A DNA stretch of 64,000 nucleotides from Gemmatimonadota bacterium (GCA_012960225.1 DUBS01000033.1:1-64000); one strand, 5' to 3'. Counted from the first letter of the stretch, positions 9,334 through 18,739 are shown. Numbers and translations: made by a program. Notes: generated from the sequence alone by a model not told the origin.

Positions 9334-9420
9334 AGAATTCACTCCTTCTCTTAGATCCTCTCTAGGCCGACGTCAAAGATAGTTGCACAGACCGTGCCGC
9401 ACAGGCCAAAAGTGTTCGAG

Positions 9421-10323
9421 TTATCTCTCTCGTTCGATTACATAACGAGCTAAAACAGTTAATACAGGGGCATCGATATCGATGCTTTCGAGTGCACCCA
9501 AAGCATCGGCGATGCGTTCACGAGCATGCTCTTTCGCCTGATCAAGTCCGTACAGCCCAACGTATGTGGATTTATCGAGATCAACATCACTAGGATTCTT
9601 TCCTAGTAACTCCGCCGACTGCGTGGCATCGAGCACATCGTCGGTAATCTGAAAGGCAAGACCGATTGAGTGTCCATAGCTCGCCAACGCAGACACTGTC
9701 TCAGTCTCTGCTGCGGCAGCAAGAGCACCCATCACCAGTGATGCAGTGAGTAAGGCTCCCGTCTTCCTCCCATGTAATTCATCTAACTCTTTCGGACTCA
9801 GCGTTTGACCTTCACCCAAGAGATCCAACCACTGTCCCCCCACCATACCTCCTGCTCCGGCAGCCTCGAGGAGTTCCTGCACAACCACTGCTGCACCAGA
9901 GGCCCCACACTCCAGCTTTCGTGCAGACTGTAGGGCCTGGCGAGCGGCAGCAGGGATCAGAGCAGCGGCAGCTCGTATCGTGACATCTTCTCCGAATACG
10001 CTGTGCGTTGTGGCTTGCCCACGCCTGAGTTCTGCATCGTCCATGCACGGTAAGTCGTCATGCATGAGGGAATACGCGTGAATCATCTCAAGAGAAGCCG
10101 AGAGATCATACACGGTTTTTTCAGCTTGGCCTCCGCATTCTCGGTATGCTGTAGTACAGAGAATTGGCCGAAGCCTCTTTCCGTCACTCATTACTCCATG
10201 ACGGATTGCATCTCCGATATCAGATTCCAGTTCGGATTCAATGAACGTTATAGCTTGATCCAGAGCCTTATCGACACAGAGCATCTCAGCCCCGAGATAC
10301 TCCTTAAGCTCGAGGTAGTCCAA
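9421..10323 (-). CDS. ispA: polyprenyl (farnesyl/geranylgeranyl) diphosphate synthase
   Basis: A 300-residue trans-isoprenyl diphosphate synthase. The first Asp-rich motif DDLPCMDD (89-96) has the two-residue insertion typical of bacterial FPP and type II GGPP synthases. The second motif, ITDDVLD, is at about 226-232. Both Mg-diphosphate sites are intact. A TTG at 10321-10323, two bases after the xseB stop, is the most likely start. A later ATG at residue 14 would remove little. Chain length (C15 or C20) cannot be settled by eye. The xseA-xseB-ispA-dxs order matches the usual bacterial cluster. Confidence 0.9.
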   Translation of the reverse strand: MDYLELKEYLGAEMLCVDKALDQAITFIESELESDIGDAIRHGVMSDGKRLRPILCTTAYRECGGQAEKTVYDLSASLEMIHAYSLMHDDLPCMDDAELRRGQATTHSVFGEDVTIRAAAALIPAAARQALQSARKLECGASGAAVVVQELLEAAGAGGMVGGQWLDLLGEGQTLSPKELDELHGRKTGALLTASLVMGALAAAAETETVSALASYGHSIGLAFQITDDVLDATQSAELLGKNPSDVDLDKSTYVGLYGLDQAKEHARERIADALGALESIDIDAPVLTVLARYVIERER

Positions 10324-10325
10324 AC

Positions 10326-10583
10326 CTAATCGAGCTCCATATCCTGAACGTCCCCATCCCCAAGCAGTTCTTGGACTCTAAGCTCGGTCTGAGCAAGAAC
10401 ACGCTCAGCGTCTCGAACATGACTCACACCTTCCTCGAATAGTTCCAGAGCTTCCTCCAAGGCAACGTCGTCCTGCTCTAGCCGTGACAGTATCTCCTCC
10501 AGCCGCCGCAAACGCTCCTCAAGTGAAGGACTTTCAACCTTCGATTCATCCAATTTATCGGGGTTATTCTCTGTTTCGCCCAT
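10326..10583 (-). CDS. xseB: exodeoxyribonuclease VII small subunit
   Basis: An 85-residue, acidic, helical protein with the XseB core LEERLRRLEEILSRLE (about 21-36), followed by a second helix LEEALELFEEGV (about 42-53). Several XseB subunits bind XseA to form exonuclease VII, which degrades single-stranded DNA in mismatch and damage repair. The start overlaps the xseA stop (TAATG), giving translational coupling. The N-terminal 20 residues are a disordered-looking extension. Confidence 0.93.
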   Translation of the reverse strand: MGETENNPDKLDESKVESPSLEERLRRLEEILSRLEQDDVALEEALELFEEGVSHVRDAERVLAQTELRVQELLGDGDVQDMELD

Positions 10584-11857
10584 TATTCTTCTCCCCGTAA
10601 TTCCGTTGTCTCTGCTATAACTTCTCCGTCACTGACGCGAAGCATGAAGCTGTCTCCTTTTACAAAGTCACTCACCGATCTGAGAATCTGACCATCCCCT
10701 GTGCGTGCGACAGAATATCCTCTTTTCAGCGTAGCCAAAGGCGAAAGTGCATCTAATTTTCCCTCCACACCCATAAGGCGCTGCCTACGTAAATCCAGGA
10801 CACCTCGCAGCCCAATTTGTAGTCTACCAAAATCATGATCCAACCTCTGCTGTACAGGTTGTATCTTCCGATCTATATCTAGCCCTAGGCGACTCAAGGC
10901 ATGTTCCATCATAGTTCTTCTGCGTTTAAACATGCCCTTTAGGCCCTTGGCTAACTCCACGGGCATCTGACTCAATCCTTCCCTTATGCCCACTCCGTCC
11001 GGTACGACTTCCTCTGCAGCAGCAGACGGGGTAGGCGCCCTAAGATCAGCTATAAGATCTGAAATGGTGACGTCTATTTCATGTCCCACAGCTGAGACTA
11101 TTGGGATAGTAGATCCCGATATTGCTCTCGCTACTGCTTCTTCGTTGAAAGCCCAAAGATCCTCTATTGAGCCACCACCTCGACCGACGATGACTACTTC
11201 AGGCTCACCAGTGGCTACCAAGTCATTAATCGCCTCAGCAATCTCATCCGCCGCACCCTCTCCTTGTACCCTAGTCCCACGGACAAGGACACGAACCCAT
11301 GGGGCCCTCCTACTCAAGACTGAAATCATATCCCTAAGGGCAGCACCAGTCGTTGATGTCACTATGCCCACCACCGCTGGGTGCTTCGGAATGGGTTGCT
11401 TACGTGCCGGATCAAGCAAGCCTTCTGTTTCGAGTTGACTCCTTAGCTTCTCGAAAGCGATACGCCAAAGTCCTTCCGCACCCTCACTTTCGAGTCGCCT
11501 CACCGACATTTGGTAGGCACCCTTTTTTTCGTACAGAGTCAGATTTCCAAAAACCCGGACCTCCATTCCGTCGTCCGGATCTGTTGGAAGAGCGGCGGCG
11601 TTACGTGCGAACATGACACAGCGGAGTTCTGACCGGTCATCCTTGACCGAGAAGTAACAGTGGCCAGATGGGTAGCGCTTCCAGTTTCCGACCTCACCTC
11701 GCACCCAAAGAGTATCAACGCTGCCTTCGATCAGCTTTCGTATCGCACCGTTTACTTCTGAGACTGACCAAATTCGCTCAGGCGTAGGAGCTGTGGGATC
11801 CATAAACGGCTCTTCATTCAGATCACTGAACAAACCGAGATCCGACTGCTTAGGCAC
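10583..11857 (-). CDS. xseA: exodeoxyribonuclease VII large subunit
   Basis: A 424-residue catalytic subunit. An N-terminal OB-fold (about 28-125) is followed by the exonuclease VII domain with the signature GRGGGSIEDLWAFNEE near residues 225-240 and a C-terminal coiled-coil region for XseB binding. The frame opens with a GTG at 11855-11857. A downstream ATG at residue 19 (before DPTAPTPERIW) is an alternative start closer to the usual family N-terminus. It follows folD by 12 bases. Confidence 0.95.
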   Translation of the reverse strand: MPKQSDLGLFSDLNEEPFMDPTAPTPERIWSVSEVNGAIRKLIEGSVDTLWVRGEVGNWKRYPSGHCYFSVKDDRSELRCVMFARNAAALPTDPDDGMEVRVFGNLTLYEKKGAYQMSVRRLESEGAEGLWRIAFEKLRSQLETEGLLDPARKQPIPKHPAVVGIVTSTTGAALRDMISVLSRRAPWVRVLVRGTRVQGEGAADEIAEAINDLVATGEPEVVIVGRGGGSIEDLWAFNEEAVARAISGSTIPIVSAVGHEIDVTISDLIADLRAPTPSAAAEEVVPDGVGIREGLSQMPVELAKGLKGMFKRRRTMMEHALSRLGLDIDRKIQPVQQRLDHDFGRLQIGLRGVLDLRRQRLMGVEGKLDALSPLATLKRGYSVARTGDGQILRSVSDFVKGDSFMLRVSDGEVIAETTELRGEE

Positions 11858-11869
11858 AAGGAATGCGAC

Positions 11870-12763
11870 TTACCCTGAGGTCGTTCTGAGACTGGCTGCC
11901 TTCACGGTATTGGCGAGTAGCATCGTGATCGTCATAGGTCCGACCCCACCCGGTACAGGAGAGATCGCTTCAGCAACCTCTGCGACTTCATCGAAAAGCA
12001 CGTCACCACACACTCTGTAGCCCTTATCGCGAGAGGGGTCATCTACTCGGTTTGTGCCGACATCAATCACTATGGCTCCTGGAGCAACCATTTCAGCCGT
12101 GATCATCTCCGGTCTTCCCATCGCAACAATTAAGATCTCAGCACTTCGAGTCACAGACCCGAGATCAACCGTAAGAGAATGACAGACCGTTACCGTAGCA
12201 TTTCCCCCGATAGCCTTTCGTAGTAAAAGCGCGGCCAATGGACGACCGACAATGTTCGAGCGCCCCACAACGACAACGTGCTTGCCACTTGGATCATGCC
12301 CACTTCGGGTAAGCATTTCAATCACACCTGCAGGTGTACAAGGTGCGAAAAAATCTCCTGAGTCGGTCGCCAATCGGCCAACATTGATCGGATGGAAGCC
12401 GTCCACATCTTTCGATGGATGTATAGCCTCTAGCACCTTCCCTTCGTCGATATGATCTGGAAGCGGAAGCTGTACTAGGATCCCGTGGATCCCGGGATCA
12501 GCGTTTAGCCCAGAAACCACTCCAAGGAGTTCGTCCTCAGAGGTGTCGACCGAAAGTGTGATCTGACGAGAGTTTATTCCCATATCCGCAGCTGCCTTGT
12601 TCTTCATCCCCACGTACATCTGCGATGCAGGGTTTTCCCCTACCAATACCGTCGCGAGACCAGGCGTTACACCTGACCCTTCCTTCAAGTGTGCAACTCT
12701 ATCCTTGAGCTCTGCTCGGATTTCATCGGCGATGTCCCTACCGGATATGATCTGTGCACCCAT
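11870..12763 (-). CDS. folD: methylenetetrahydrofolate dehydrogenase / cyclohydrolase
   Basis: A 297-residue bifunctional FolD that interconverts methylene-, methenyl- and formyl-tetrahydrofolate with NADP. Visible motifs are YVGMKNKAA (catalytic Tyr and Lys, about 50-58), QLPLP (about 99-103), the nucleotide-binding GRSNIVGRPLA (about 167-177), and the C-terminal PVPGGVGPMT. Complete length. It lies between rny and xseA on the same strand, with 69 bases separating it from rny. Confidence 0.96.
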   Translation of the reverse strand: MGAQIISGRDIADEIRAELKDRVAHLKEGSGVTPGLATVLVGENPASQMYVGMKNKAAADMGINSRQITLSVDTSEDELLGVVSGLNADPGIHGILVQLPLPDHIDEGKVLEAIHPSKDVDGFHPINVGRLATDSGDFFAPCTPAGVIEMLTRSGHDPSGKHVVVVGRSNIVGRPLAALLLRKAIGGNATVTVCHSLTVDLGSVTRSAEILIVAMGRPEMITAEMVAPGAIVIDVGTNRVDDPSRDKGYRVCGDVLFDEVAEVAEAISPVPGGVGPMTITMLLANTVKAASLRTTSG

Positions 12764-12832
12764 GCACTAACCGTGTTAGAAGTACTTAGATAAAGGACAG
12801 GAAAAGTAACACCTCTGAAGCCAGGCTGTTTC

Positions 12833-14404
12833 TTACTTGGCTAAATCAATGGCCCGCGTCTCCCTGATAACAACAACCTTGATCTGCCCAGGGTATTGGA
12901 GTTCACCTTCAATGCGCCTTGCGACAGCCTCAGAAAGCTTAGCCATCTGATCATCTCCTACCTTGTCGGGCTCTACCATGACCCGTAACTCACGACCTGC
13001 CTGGATCGCAAAGCATCGCTCTACTCCCGGGTGTTCCATAGCGAGTTCTTCGAGTTTCTCCAAACGCTTCACATAACCTTCGAACATTTCACGCCGAGCT
13101 CCCGGACGTGATCCACTAATCGCATCTGCGGCCGAAACCAGGAAGGTTTCAGCGAAGTGGTGGGGTTCTTCGTCATGATGGGCTCTGATTGCATTCAGCA
13201 CGATGGGCGCCTCGCCATGCTTCTTACATAGCCGGTAACCAAGTTCGACGTGTGTCCCTTCATGGTCATGTGTCATGCCCTTACCCACGTCATGTAGCAC
13301 GCCTGCACGTTTGGTAATCTGGACGTCGAGTCCAATTTCCGAAGCCATATTTCCAGCGAGTTGCGCTACTTCCTTGGCATGCCGGAGTTGGTTTTGACCA
13401 TAAGAGGTGCGGAAACGGAGGCGACCAAGCGTCTTGACGATCTCAGGATGCACCCCATGGATGCCAAGTTCATAGAGTACTTCCTCCGCAGCATCTAACA
13501 TCTTCTGATCGATCTCCTTTGCCGCCTTTCCAACGATCTCCTCGATGCGCCCAGGATGAATTCTTCCGTCCTCGACCAAGCGTTGGAGAGCAATGCGAGC
13601 AACTTCGCGCCGGACTGGATCGAAGGCCGACAAAACTACTGCTTCGGGTGTATCGTCAATAATCACGTCTACACCCGTCGCCTGTTCAAAGGACCGTATA
13701 TTTCGTCCCTCCCGACCGATAATACGACCCTTCATTTCGTCGGACGGGAGTTGAACAACTGAAACGGTAGTATCAGCTGTTACATCAGCAGCCATACGCT
13801 GAATAGAAAGGGTCAAGATCTTCTTGGCCTCACGGTCCGATTCTTGCTGAGCCTGTTCGCGTATTTCTCTCAGAGCATTGGCGGCCTCGGCCCGGGCCTC
13901 ATCCTTCAGGTCCTCGATTAGATCTTTCTTGGCTTCGTCACTAGTAAGCCCTGCTACTTGCTCGAGACGGTTACGAACCTTTGAGTCTGCTTCACGGAGC
14001 TCAGCATCCCTTCGAGATAACGCAGCTACGCGCTCCTCAAGTTCGGTGTCTCGGTTCTCGAGATCTACTTCTCGCGAACTGAAGTCATCCGACTTTCGAC
14101 TGAGGGCATCGGAGCGCTCCTGGAGTCTGCGTTCCGAGCGTTCAATTTCTTCGCGACGGCGATCCTCTTCCTTCTCCCAGGCTTCACGTAGTCGAGAAGC
14201 TCCTTCGCGACCGGCTAGGTCACCTGCTTTACGAACGCTCTCTGCTTCTTCCTGCGCCCTGTTAAGGATGCGGGAGGCCTCGTCCTTAGACTCTGCCTTC
14301 TCAAGCTCATATAGGGCCTGCGACCGACTCCTCGATACGAGGAATCCGACAAGAACCCCAAAAACGAGGCCAGCCGCCGCCCATAATAATGGCAGGGTGG
14401 CCAT
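12833..14404 (-). CDS. rny: ribonuclease Y
   Basis: A 523-residue membrane-anchored endoribonuclease that starts mRNA decay. One N-terminal membrane segment (5-23) is followed by a long charged coiled coil (about 30-195). A KH domain with GRIIGREGRN (226-235) precedes the HD hydrolase domain, whose HD pair is at 371-372, and a C-terminal domain completes the family layout. The start ATG at 14402-14404 has GGAG 8 bases upstream. That Shine-Dalgarno falls inside the 3' closing strand of the candidate RNA at 14410-14582, so folding there could affect translation. Confidence 0.96.
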   Translation of the reverse strand: MATLPLLWAAAGLVFGVLVGFLVSRSRSQALYELEKAESKDEASRILNRAQEEAESVRKAGDLAGREGASRLREAWEKEEDRRREEIERSERRLQERSDALSRKSDDFSSREVDLENRDTELEERVAALSRRDAELREADSKVRNRLEQVAGLTSDEAKKDLIEDLKDEARAEAANALREIREQAQQESDREAKKILTLSIQRMAADVTADTTVSVVQLPSDEMKGRIIGREGRNIRSFEQATGVDVIIDDTPEAVVLSAFDPVRREVARIALQRLVEDGRIHPGRIEEIVGKAAKEIDQKMLDAAEEVLYELGIHGVHPEIVKTLGRLRFRTSYGQNQLRHAKEVAQLAGNMASEIGLDVQITKRAGVLHDVGKGMTHDHEGTHVELGYRLCKKHGEAPIVLNAIRAHHDEEPHHFAETFLVSAADAISGSRPGARREMFEGYVKRLEKLEELAMEHPGVERCFAIQAGRELRVMVEPDKVGDDQMAKLSEAVARRIEGELQYPGQIKVVVIRETRAIDLAK

Positions 14405-14409
14405 TTATT

Positions 14410-14582
14410 GACTCCGGAATCGACACGAGTAACGTGTCGAGAATGAGTAATCTGGAACTCAACCGCATTACAAACACGGGCGAGTCTTTCTATCGCTTCA
14501 GAATAGAGGACAGGTTAACCGGGACGCAAGCTAGGAGCAGGCGGGTTAGAGATGGTAGTGATCGTGTATCTACTTCAGAGTC
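14410..14582 (-). ncRNA. candidate 6S-like RNA between zapA and rny
   Basis: The 167 bases between zapA and rny can fold, on the minus strand, into a long irregular hairpin of about 173 bases, close to the usual 6S RNA size. Closing pairs are GACTC/GAGTC, GAA/TTC and ACACGA/TCGTGT. AACC(C)GC pairs with GCGGTT, and an apical TCTAT...ATAGA stem closes the top. The 3' side can instead form a perfect local hairpin TCGACACG-TTACT-CGTGTCGA (about 14422-14442), which excludes the ACACGA pairing. Such a 3' rearrangement is known in 6S RNA after pRNA synthesis. The zapA neighbourhood is a known 6S location in many bacteria. I cannot align it to the family, and it overlaps the zapA stop and the rny Shine-Dalgarno. 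Confidence 0.4.
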
Positions 14583-14895
14583 CTAGCTCGAGGTCGGGAA
14601 TCAGATTGGGAATATCATCTTCGATACGACGCGCCAATTTCTCTGCTCTACCAGCAATTTCACTACGCAGCTCTTCAATCTCCTCTCGCGCCTGAAAGTA
14701 CTCATCGGTGATCGAGAGAGCCGCAAGTATCGCTGCCTTGTCACCGTCCACTAGCCCGGTCTGGACATTGATCTCGTGAATTCGGTCGTCCACCATCTTT
14801 GCACAACGCTTGGTATGCTCAGGCTCCACGTCCGCTCGGATCGTATGTTCTTCACCCGCTATTCGGACTGTGACCGCAATCTTTGAGGGAGTCAT
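14575..14895 (-). CDS. zapA: cell division protein ZapA
   Basis: A 106-residue ZapA that cross-links FtsZ filaments at the division site. An N-terminal globular part (VTVRIAGEEHTIRA, residues 8-21) is followed by the conserved D-D-R-I-x-E-I segment and a C-terminal coiled coil (about 60-95), as in the family. Its start overlaps the stop of the upstream coiled-coil gene (ATGA, 14892-14895). Family length is typical. Confidence 0.9.
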   Translation of the reverse strand: MTPSKIAVTVRIAGEEHTIRADVEPEHTKRCAKMVDDRIHEINVQTGLVDGDKAAILAALSITDEYFQAREEIEELRSEIAGRAEKLARRIEDDIPNLIPDLELGL

Positions 14896-15203
14896 TGTCC
14901 TTCCTCCACAAAGCGTATCTTCGCTATCAATTTATTGACGCTAACCTGACCTGCCTCTAATCGGGAACGCATTTCCTCGTTGTCCTCCTCTAGTTGAGCA
15001 AGCCGATGGAGTACTTGGCCAGCGTCACCTTCATCACCCGCAAAACGTTTGATGAGTGTTTCGAATTCCGCGTTCCTATCTTCTGCCATCTCAGCGCGGA
15101 GGGTCACCTCTGCTAGATGTCGAAGGGCCGCCTCAACAATCTTCTCCAACTCGACGAAGGCAGTTTGCTCTGGCCCTTCTCCGTTACCCTCGGGGTTCGA
15201 CAT
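14892..15203 (-). CDS. small coiled-coil protein coupled to zapA
   Basis: A 103-residue, acidic, almost fully helical protein. A disordered N-terminus (1-14) leads into coiled-coil stretches at about 15-50 and 62-88, and there are no Cys residues or membrane segments. It overlaps pheT by 20 bases and zapA by 4 bases, so it is translationally coupled to zapA. This position, size and shape suggest a ZapB-like or other divisome accessory protein, but I do not recognise a named family. It could also be a scaffold unrelated to division. Confidence 0.7.
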   Translation of the reverse strand: MSNPEGNGEGPEQTAFVELEKIVEAALRHLAEVTLRAEMAEDRNAEFETLIKRFAGDEGDAGQVLHRLAQLEEDNEEMRSRLEAGQVSVNKLIAKIRFVEEGQ

Positions 15204-17592
15204 CCAATTCCTCCTTGAGCCTACGGAGAATCAAGTCCACAGACTTGTCCACTTCCTTGTCCTTTAGGGTTCGATCTGCAGATCGGAAGCGTAGCCGGAA
15301 TGCTAGTGACCGAACGCCATTGTCATTTTCGGGGTCAAAATACAGATCAAACATTTCTAGAGACTCAAGTAACTCTCCCCCAGAGTTTCTTATCAACAAG
15401 TCGAGCTCGGCCGCAGTGTGATCTATCGGCACAACGAGTGCTAAATCACGTTCGATAGCTGGAAAAGTCGGGAGAGGTACATGCTCAGGGGTGGGCAATC
15501 TCAGGGGGTTCGACGGAAGTGTGATCTCGAATCCCCAAATATCTCCGGCCCAGACGGGAGCGTCGATCTCGCTAGACAAGACTAGCCCGCCGTGACCCAC
15601 ACTCAGGTCCGTTCCGTCAATTACAGCAAAACCGGTTCCCTCATGGAAGGGCGCCACAACGTCAGCCTCGATAGTGACTTCAGCTGCGCCAGCATATGAG
15701 ATGCGCGCCACTGTCTCGAGCAACGCCTTTAGGTCCCAGACCGCTATAAATTCATCCTGCCTAGACCAATGAGAGGGTTCACGTCTACCGGTCATGACTA
15801 CAGCAAGATGTGTCTCTTCACGAGGAGGCTCCCCCGTTCCAGTCTTCCGAAATGAAGTCGCGATCTCGAAAAGCCGGACGTCCCGATTGCCATGAGCAAA
15901 ATTGTGCTCAACCCTGCGGAGCAGAGAAGGTAGGATCGCTCTCCGTACAAAGGGTTCTGTGGATGTAAGCGGATTCGCTACCTGCACGTCACCTTCTGAT
16001 TTTGGAACAAATGCGGGTGTTTGAGCTTCGAACAACCCTCTACTTGCCAAGACCCTACGAAGCTCGTCTTCTAGCTCAAATATAGGGTGATCCGGAACGT
16101 TACTCGGCCTGTAAGGACGCATCTCTGCCGGGAACTTGTCATAGCCGTGCGTGCGTGCAATCTCCTCGATCAAGTCAATCTCACGTGTTACGTCATAGGA
16201 TCGGAATCCCGGAATTCTCACATTGACAACTCCTTCATCCTCATCAGCCAACTGGAATCCCAACGGCTCTAATAGACTTCGGACCTCTAGACTGGTGAAG
16301 CCTACCCCGAGAACATGCTCTATTCGCGAAAGTCTGAGTGATACCACATCCGCTTCAAACTTGACTGGACAGCAATCAAGGACTGGGCCATCAATCACCC
16401 CACCCGCAGTCGATAGGATCAACGCGGCGGCTCTGGACACAGCTAGTTCGATCCCTTCAGGGTCAACCCCTCTCTCGAACCTGTACGACGCATCAGTCGA
16501 TAGGCCTAATTTCTTGCGAGTAGCACGAATTGACTGAGGATTGAAGAGCGCGCCCTCAAGAAGCACATCCACCGTATCATTTGTGACTTCCGATTCAAGC
16601 CCACCCATAACCCCGCCGATTGCAACGGGCTTCTGTAGATCACAGATCATAAGCATGTCAGATGACAAAGCGCGGTGTTCTTCATCGAGCGTGGCGAATC
16701 TGCTCTCCTTCTCTCCGGCTCGCCGAACTACGATCGAAGTCCCTTCTAGCTTGTTCAGGTCGAAGGCGTGAAGTGGTTGGCCCAACTCCAACATTACATA
16801 GTTGGTGGCATCAACTACGTTGTTGATCGGACGGGCACCGGCCCCTCGAAGTCTCTGTTGTAGCCATGCCGGAGACTCGCCCACCGATACCCCCCGAATG
16901 ACAGCCCCAAGGTACCGACTACATAGGTCCGGATCCTCAATTCGTATACCAACAGCACCAAGACGCGCTTCCTCCAGATCTCGCTCAAAGGTAAGTGAAA
17001 TCTTGGGATCATCAGGGAAATCGGGAACTAGCACAGTTCCTCTACCAGCGTGAGCGAGCTCCCTTGCAATACCCAGGTGCGATAGCAGATCACCGCGGTT
17101 TGCAGTGATCTCTACATCCATCGTGACATCGTCCAGCCCCATGGCCTCTATAAACGACTCTCCTGGTATAAATTCACCATGGATTTGATAGATTCCTCCA
17201 TGATCAGTTCCTAGACCTAACTCTTTTGCAGAACATAACATACCATGGGATACCTCACCTCGAATCTTAACTTTTTTCAGCTTCAAGTCTCCCGGAAGAA
17301 CCGCTCCTACAGGGGCAAACGGATACCAGGCCCCCTCCAGAACGTTTGGAGCTCCACACACAACGGATACAACCCCCTTTCCGCTATCGACTTCGCACAG
17401 TGTTAGCCTATCAGCGTTAGGGTGTTTCTCGGCACTGACTACTCGACCCACGACGACATCTTCAAGTCCTCTTCCCGGAGAAACTGTTCCATCAAGAGGT
17501 GCTCCGCGCAAAGCAAGATGTTCACCAATTTCCTCTGGTGTGAGCTGTAGCCCTGGTACGCAGTCTAAGAGCCATCGATAGGAGGCATTCAC
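15184..17592 (-). CDS. pheT: phenylalanine--tRNA ligase beta subunit
   Basis: An 802-residue PheT. The EMAP/tRNA-binding domain (about 42-150, with HPNADRLTLC) comes first, followed by B3/B4 editing and B5 domains. The C-terminus is the anticodon-binding FDX-ACB domain (about 705-800, FPAIERDLALVVP onward). It forms the alpha2-beta2 synthetase with PheS. The start ATG overlaps the pheS stop (ATGA, 17589-17592). The C-terminal end overlaps the downstream coiled-coil gene by 20 bases. Confidence 0.97.
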   Translation of the reverse strand: MNASYRWLLDCVPGLQLTPEEIGEHLALRGAPLDGTVSPGRGLEDVVVGRVVSAEKHPNADRLTLCEVDSGKGVVSVVCGAPNVLEGAWYPFAPVGAVLPGDLKLKKVKIRGEVSHGMLCSAKELGLGTDHGGIYQIHGEFIPGESFIEAMGLDDVTMDVEITANRGDLLSHLGIARELAHAGRGTVLVPDFPDDPKISLTFERDLEEARLGAVGIRIEDPDLCSRYLGAVIRGVSVGESPAWLQQRLRGAGARPINNVVDATNYVMLELGQPLHAFDLNKLEGTSIVVRRAGEKESRFATLDEEHRALSSDMLMICDLQKPVAIGGVMGGLESEVTNDTVDVLLEGALFNPQSIRATRKKLGLSTDASYRFERGVDPEGIELAVSRAAALILSTAGGVIDGPVLDCCPVKFEADVVSLRLSRIEHVLGVGFTSLEVRSLLEPLGFQLADEDEGVVNVRIPGFRSYDVTREIDLIEEIARTHGYDKFPAEMRPYRPSNVPDHPIFELEDELRRVLASRGLFEAQTPAFVPKSEGDVQVANPLTSTEPFVRRAILPSLLRRVEHNFAHGNRDVRLFEIATSFRKTGTGEPPREETHLAVVMTGRREPSHWSRQDEFIAVWDLKALLETVARISYAGAAEVTIEADVVAPFHEGTGFAVIDGTDLSVGHGGLVLSSEIDAPVWAGDIWGFEITLPSNPLRLPTPEHVPLPTFPAIERDLALVVPIDHTAAELDLLIRNSGGELLESLEMFDLYFDPENDNGVRSLAFRLRFRSADRTLKDKEVDKSVDLILRRLKEELDVEPRG

Positions 17593-18611
17593 GACGTAAA
17601 CTGTCCTAGGAAACGGACGTCATTCTCAAAGAAACGTCTCAAATCATTAACGCCATGCTTGATCATGGCGATCCTTCCTGGACCCATTCCGAATGCGAAA
17701 CCGGTATAACGTTCTGGGTCGTACCCCGCATTCTCGATTACTGCAGGATCAACCATTCCTGCACCCATAATCTCCAACCATTCCATTTCCTCCCGCATCC
17801 CATCCTGCCGTGTGATAACACGCTTAACGTCAACTTCGGCACTGGGTTCCGTGAATGGGAAGAACGAAGGGCGAAAACGAACTTCTGTGTCAGGGCCCCA
17901 ATAACGCCGAGCGAATTCAGCCAGTGTGGCCTTGAAATCCACAAACGTGATACCCTCGTCGATAACGAGACCCTCTACTTGCATAAAGGCCGGTGTGTGT
18001 GTCGCATCATAGGTATCCCTGCGGTAGACCCAACCGGGGGCGATAATCCGGATTGGCGGATCGTGTTTCTCCATCGTTCGCATCTGCACAGGAGAAGTGT
18101 GACTCCTCAGGAGAACCGAGTCCGTGAGATATAGCGTATCCTGTTCGTCTGCAGCCGGATGATCCAGCGGAGTATTCAATGCCTCGAAGTTGTACCACTC
18201 AGTATCCGCCTCTGGGCCACGCGCCCGTGTAAATCCCAGATCCCGAAAGATTTTTGAAATCTCATCTACAGCTTGGGTAATAGGATGGATCGCACCTTCC
18301 CAAGTTGGCCGCGAAGGAAGAGTCAGGTCTTCATGACTAATGCTCATATCCTCGATGAACGAGTTTTCACGTTCGACGAGCGCCCCGCTCAATACTTTTT
18401 TTACTCGATTTGCTTCTTGGCCCACAGTTGGACGCTCATCTGGCGGCACATTACTCAACCCCCGGAGCACTACAGAAATGCTGCCTTCCTTACGTCCGAG
18501 TAACTCTACCCGCACCTTTTCTAGGGCACCTAGGTCAGATGCGTCCCGAACGGCGGCCAGACCCTCAGTCTCGAGCTTCTTGAGAACGGCGATCAGACTC
18601 TTATCGGTCAT
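17589..18611 (-). CDS. pheS: phenylalanine--tRNA ligase alpha subunit
   Basis: A 340-residue PheS with an N-terminal coiled coil (1-90) and the class II catalytic domain. Visible motifs are the motif 2 region RIIAPGWVYRRDTYDATHTPAF (about 185-206), FFPFTEPSAEVDV, and the motif 3 region GFAFGMGPGRIAM near 305-317. Complete. It begins a unit after the rplT terminator and a roughly 100-base leader. No T-box or Phe-rich leader peptide was seen in that leader. Confidence 0.97.
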   Translation of the reverse strand: MTDKSLIAVLKKLETEGLAAVRDASDLGALEKVRVELLGRKEGSISVVLRGLSNVPPDERPTVGQEANRVKKVLSGALVERENSFIEDMSISHEDLTLPSRPTWEGAIHPITQAVDEISKIFRDLGFTRARGPEADTEWYNFEALNTPLDHPAADEQDTLYLTDSVLLRSHTSPVQMRTMEKHDPPIRIIAPGWVYRRDTYDATHTPAFMQVEGLVIDEGITFVDFKATLAEFARRYWGPDTEVRFRPSFFPFTEPSAEVDVKRVITRQDGMREEMEWLEIMGAGMVDPAVIENAGYDPERYTGFAFGMGPGRIAMIKHGVNDLRRFFENDVRFLGQFTS

Positions 18612-18710
18612 TCGAGATCCCGTGTAAATACGCTGCCTGAATAGTGGCGAAAGCTATCAGCGGTGTATTCGGTCGCAATCCCACACCGGCCATACAAAAT
18701 GACTCACTGG

Positions 18711-18739
18711 AAAAAGACCCCGCAGCCTAAGCAGCGGAG
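18711..18739 (-). terminator. intrinsic terminator of infC-rpmI-rplT
   Basis: On the minus strand CTCCGC-T-GC-TTAG-GC-T-GCGGGG forms a stem with one T-T mismatch and one U-G pair, followed by TCTTTTT. It lies about 43 bases after the rplT stop and separates the ribosomal unit from pheST. Confidence 0.8.

Noticed and set aside
18612-18710. Possible T-box or Phe leader peptide before pheS
   Set aside because: No Phe-rich short frame, no T-box core sequence and no terminator in the leader.
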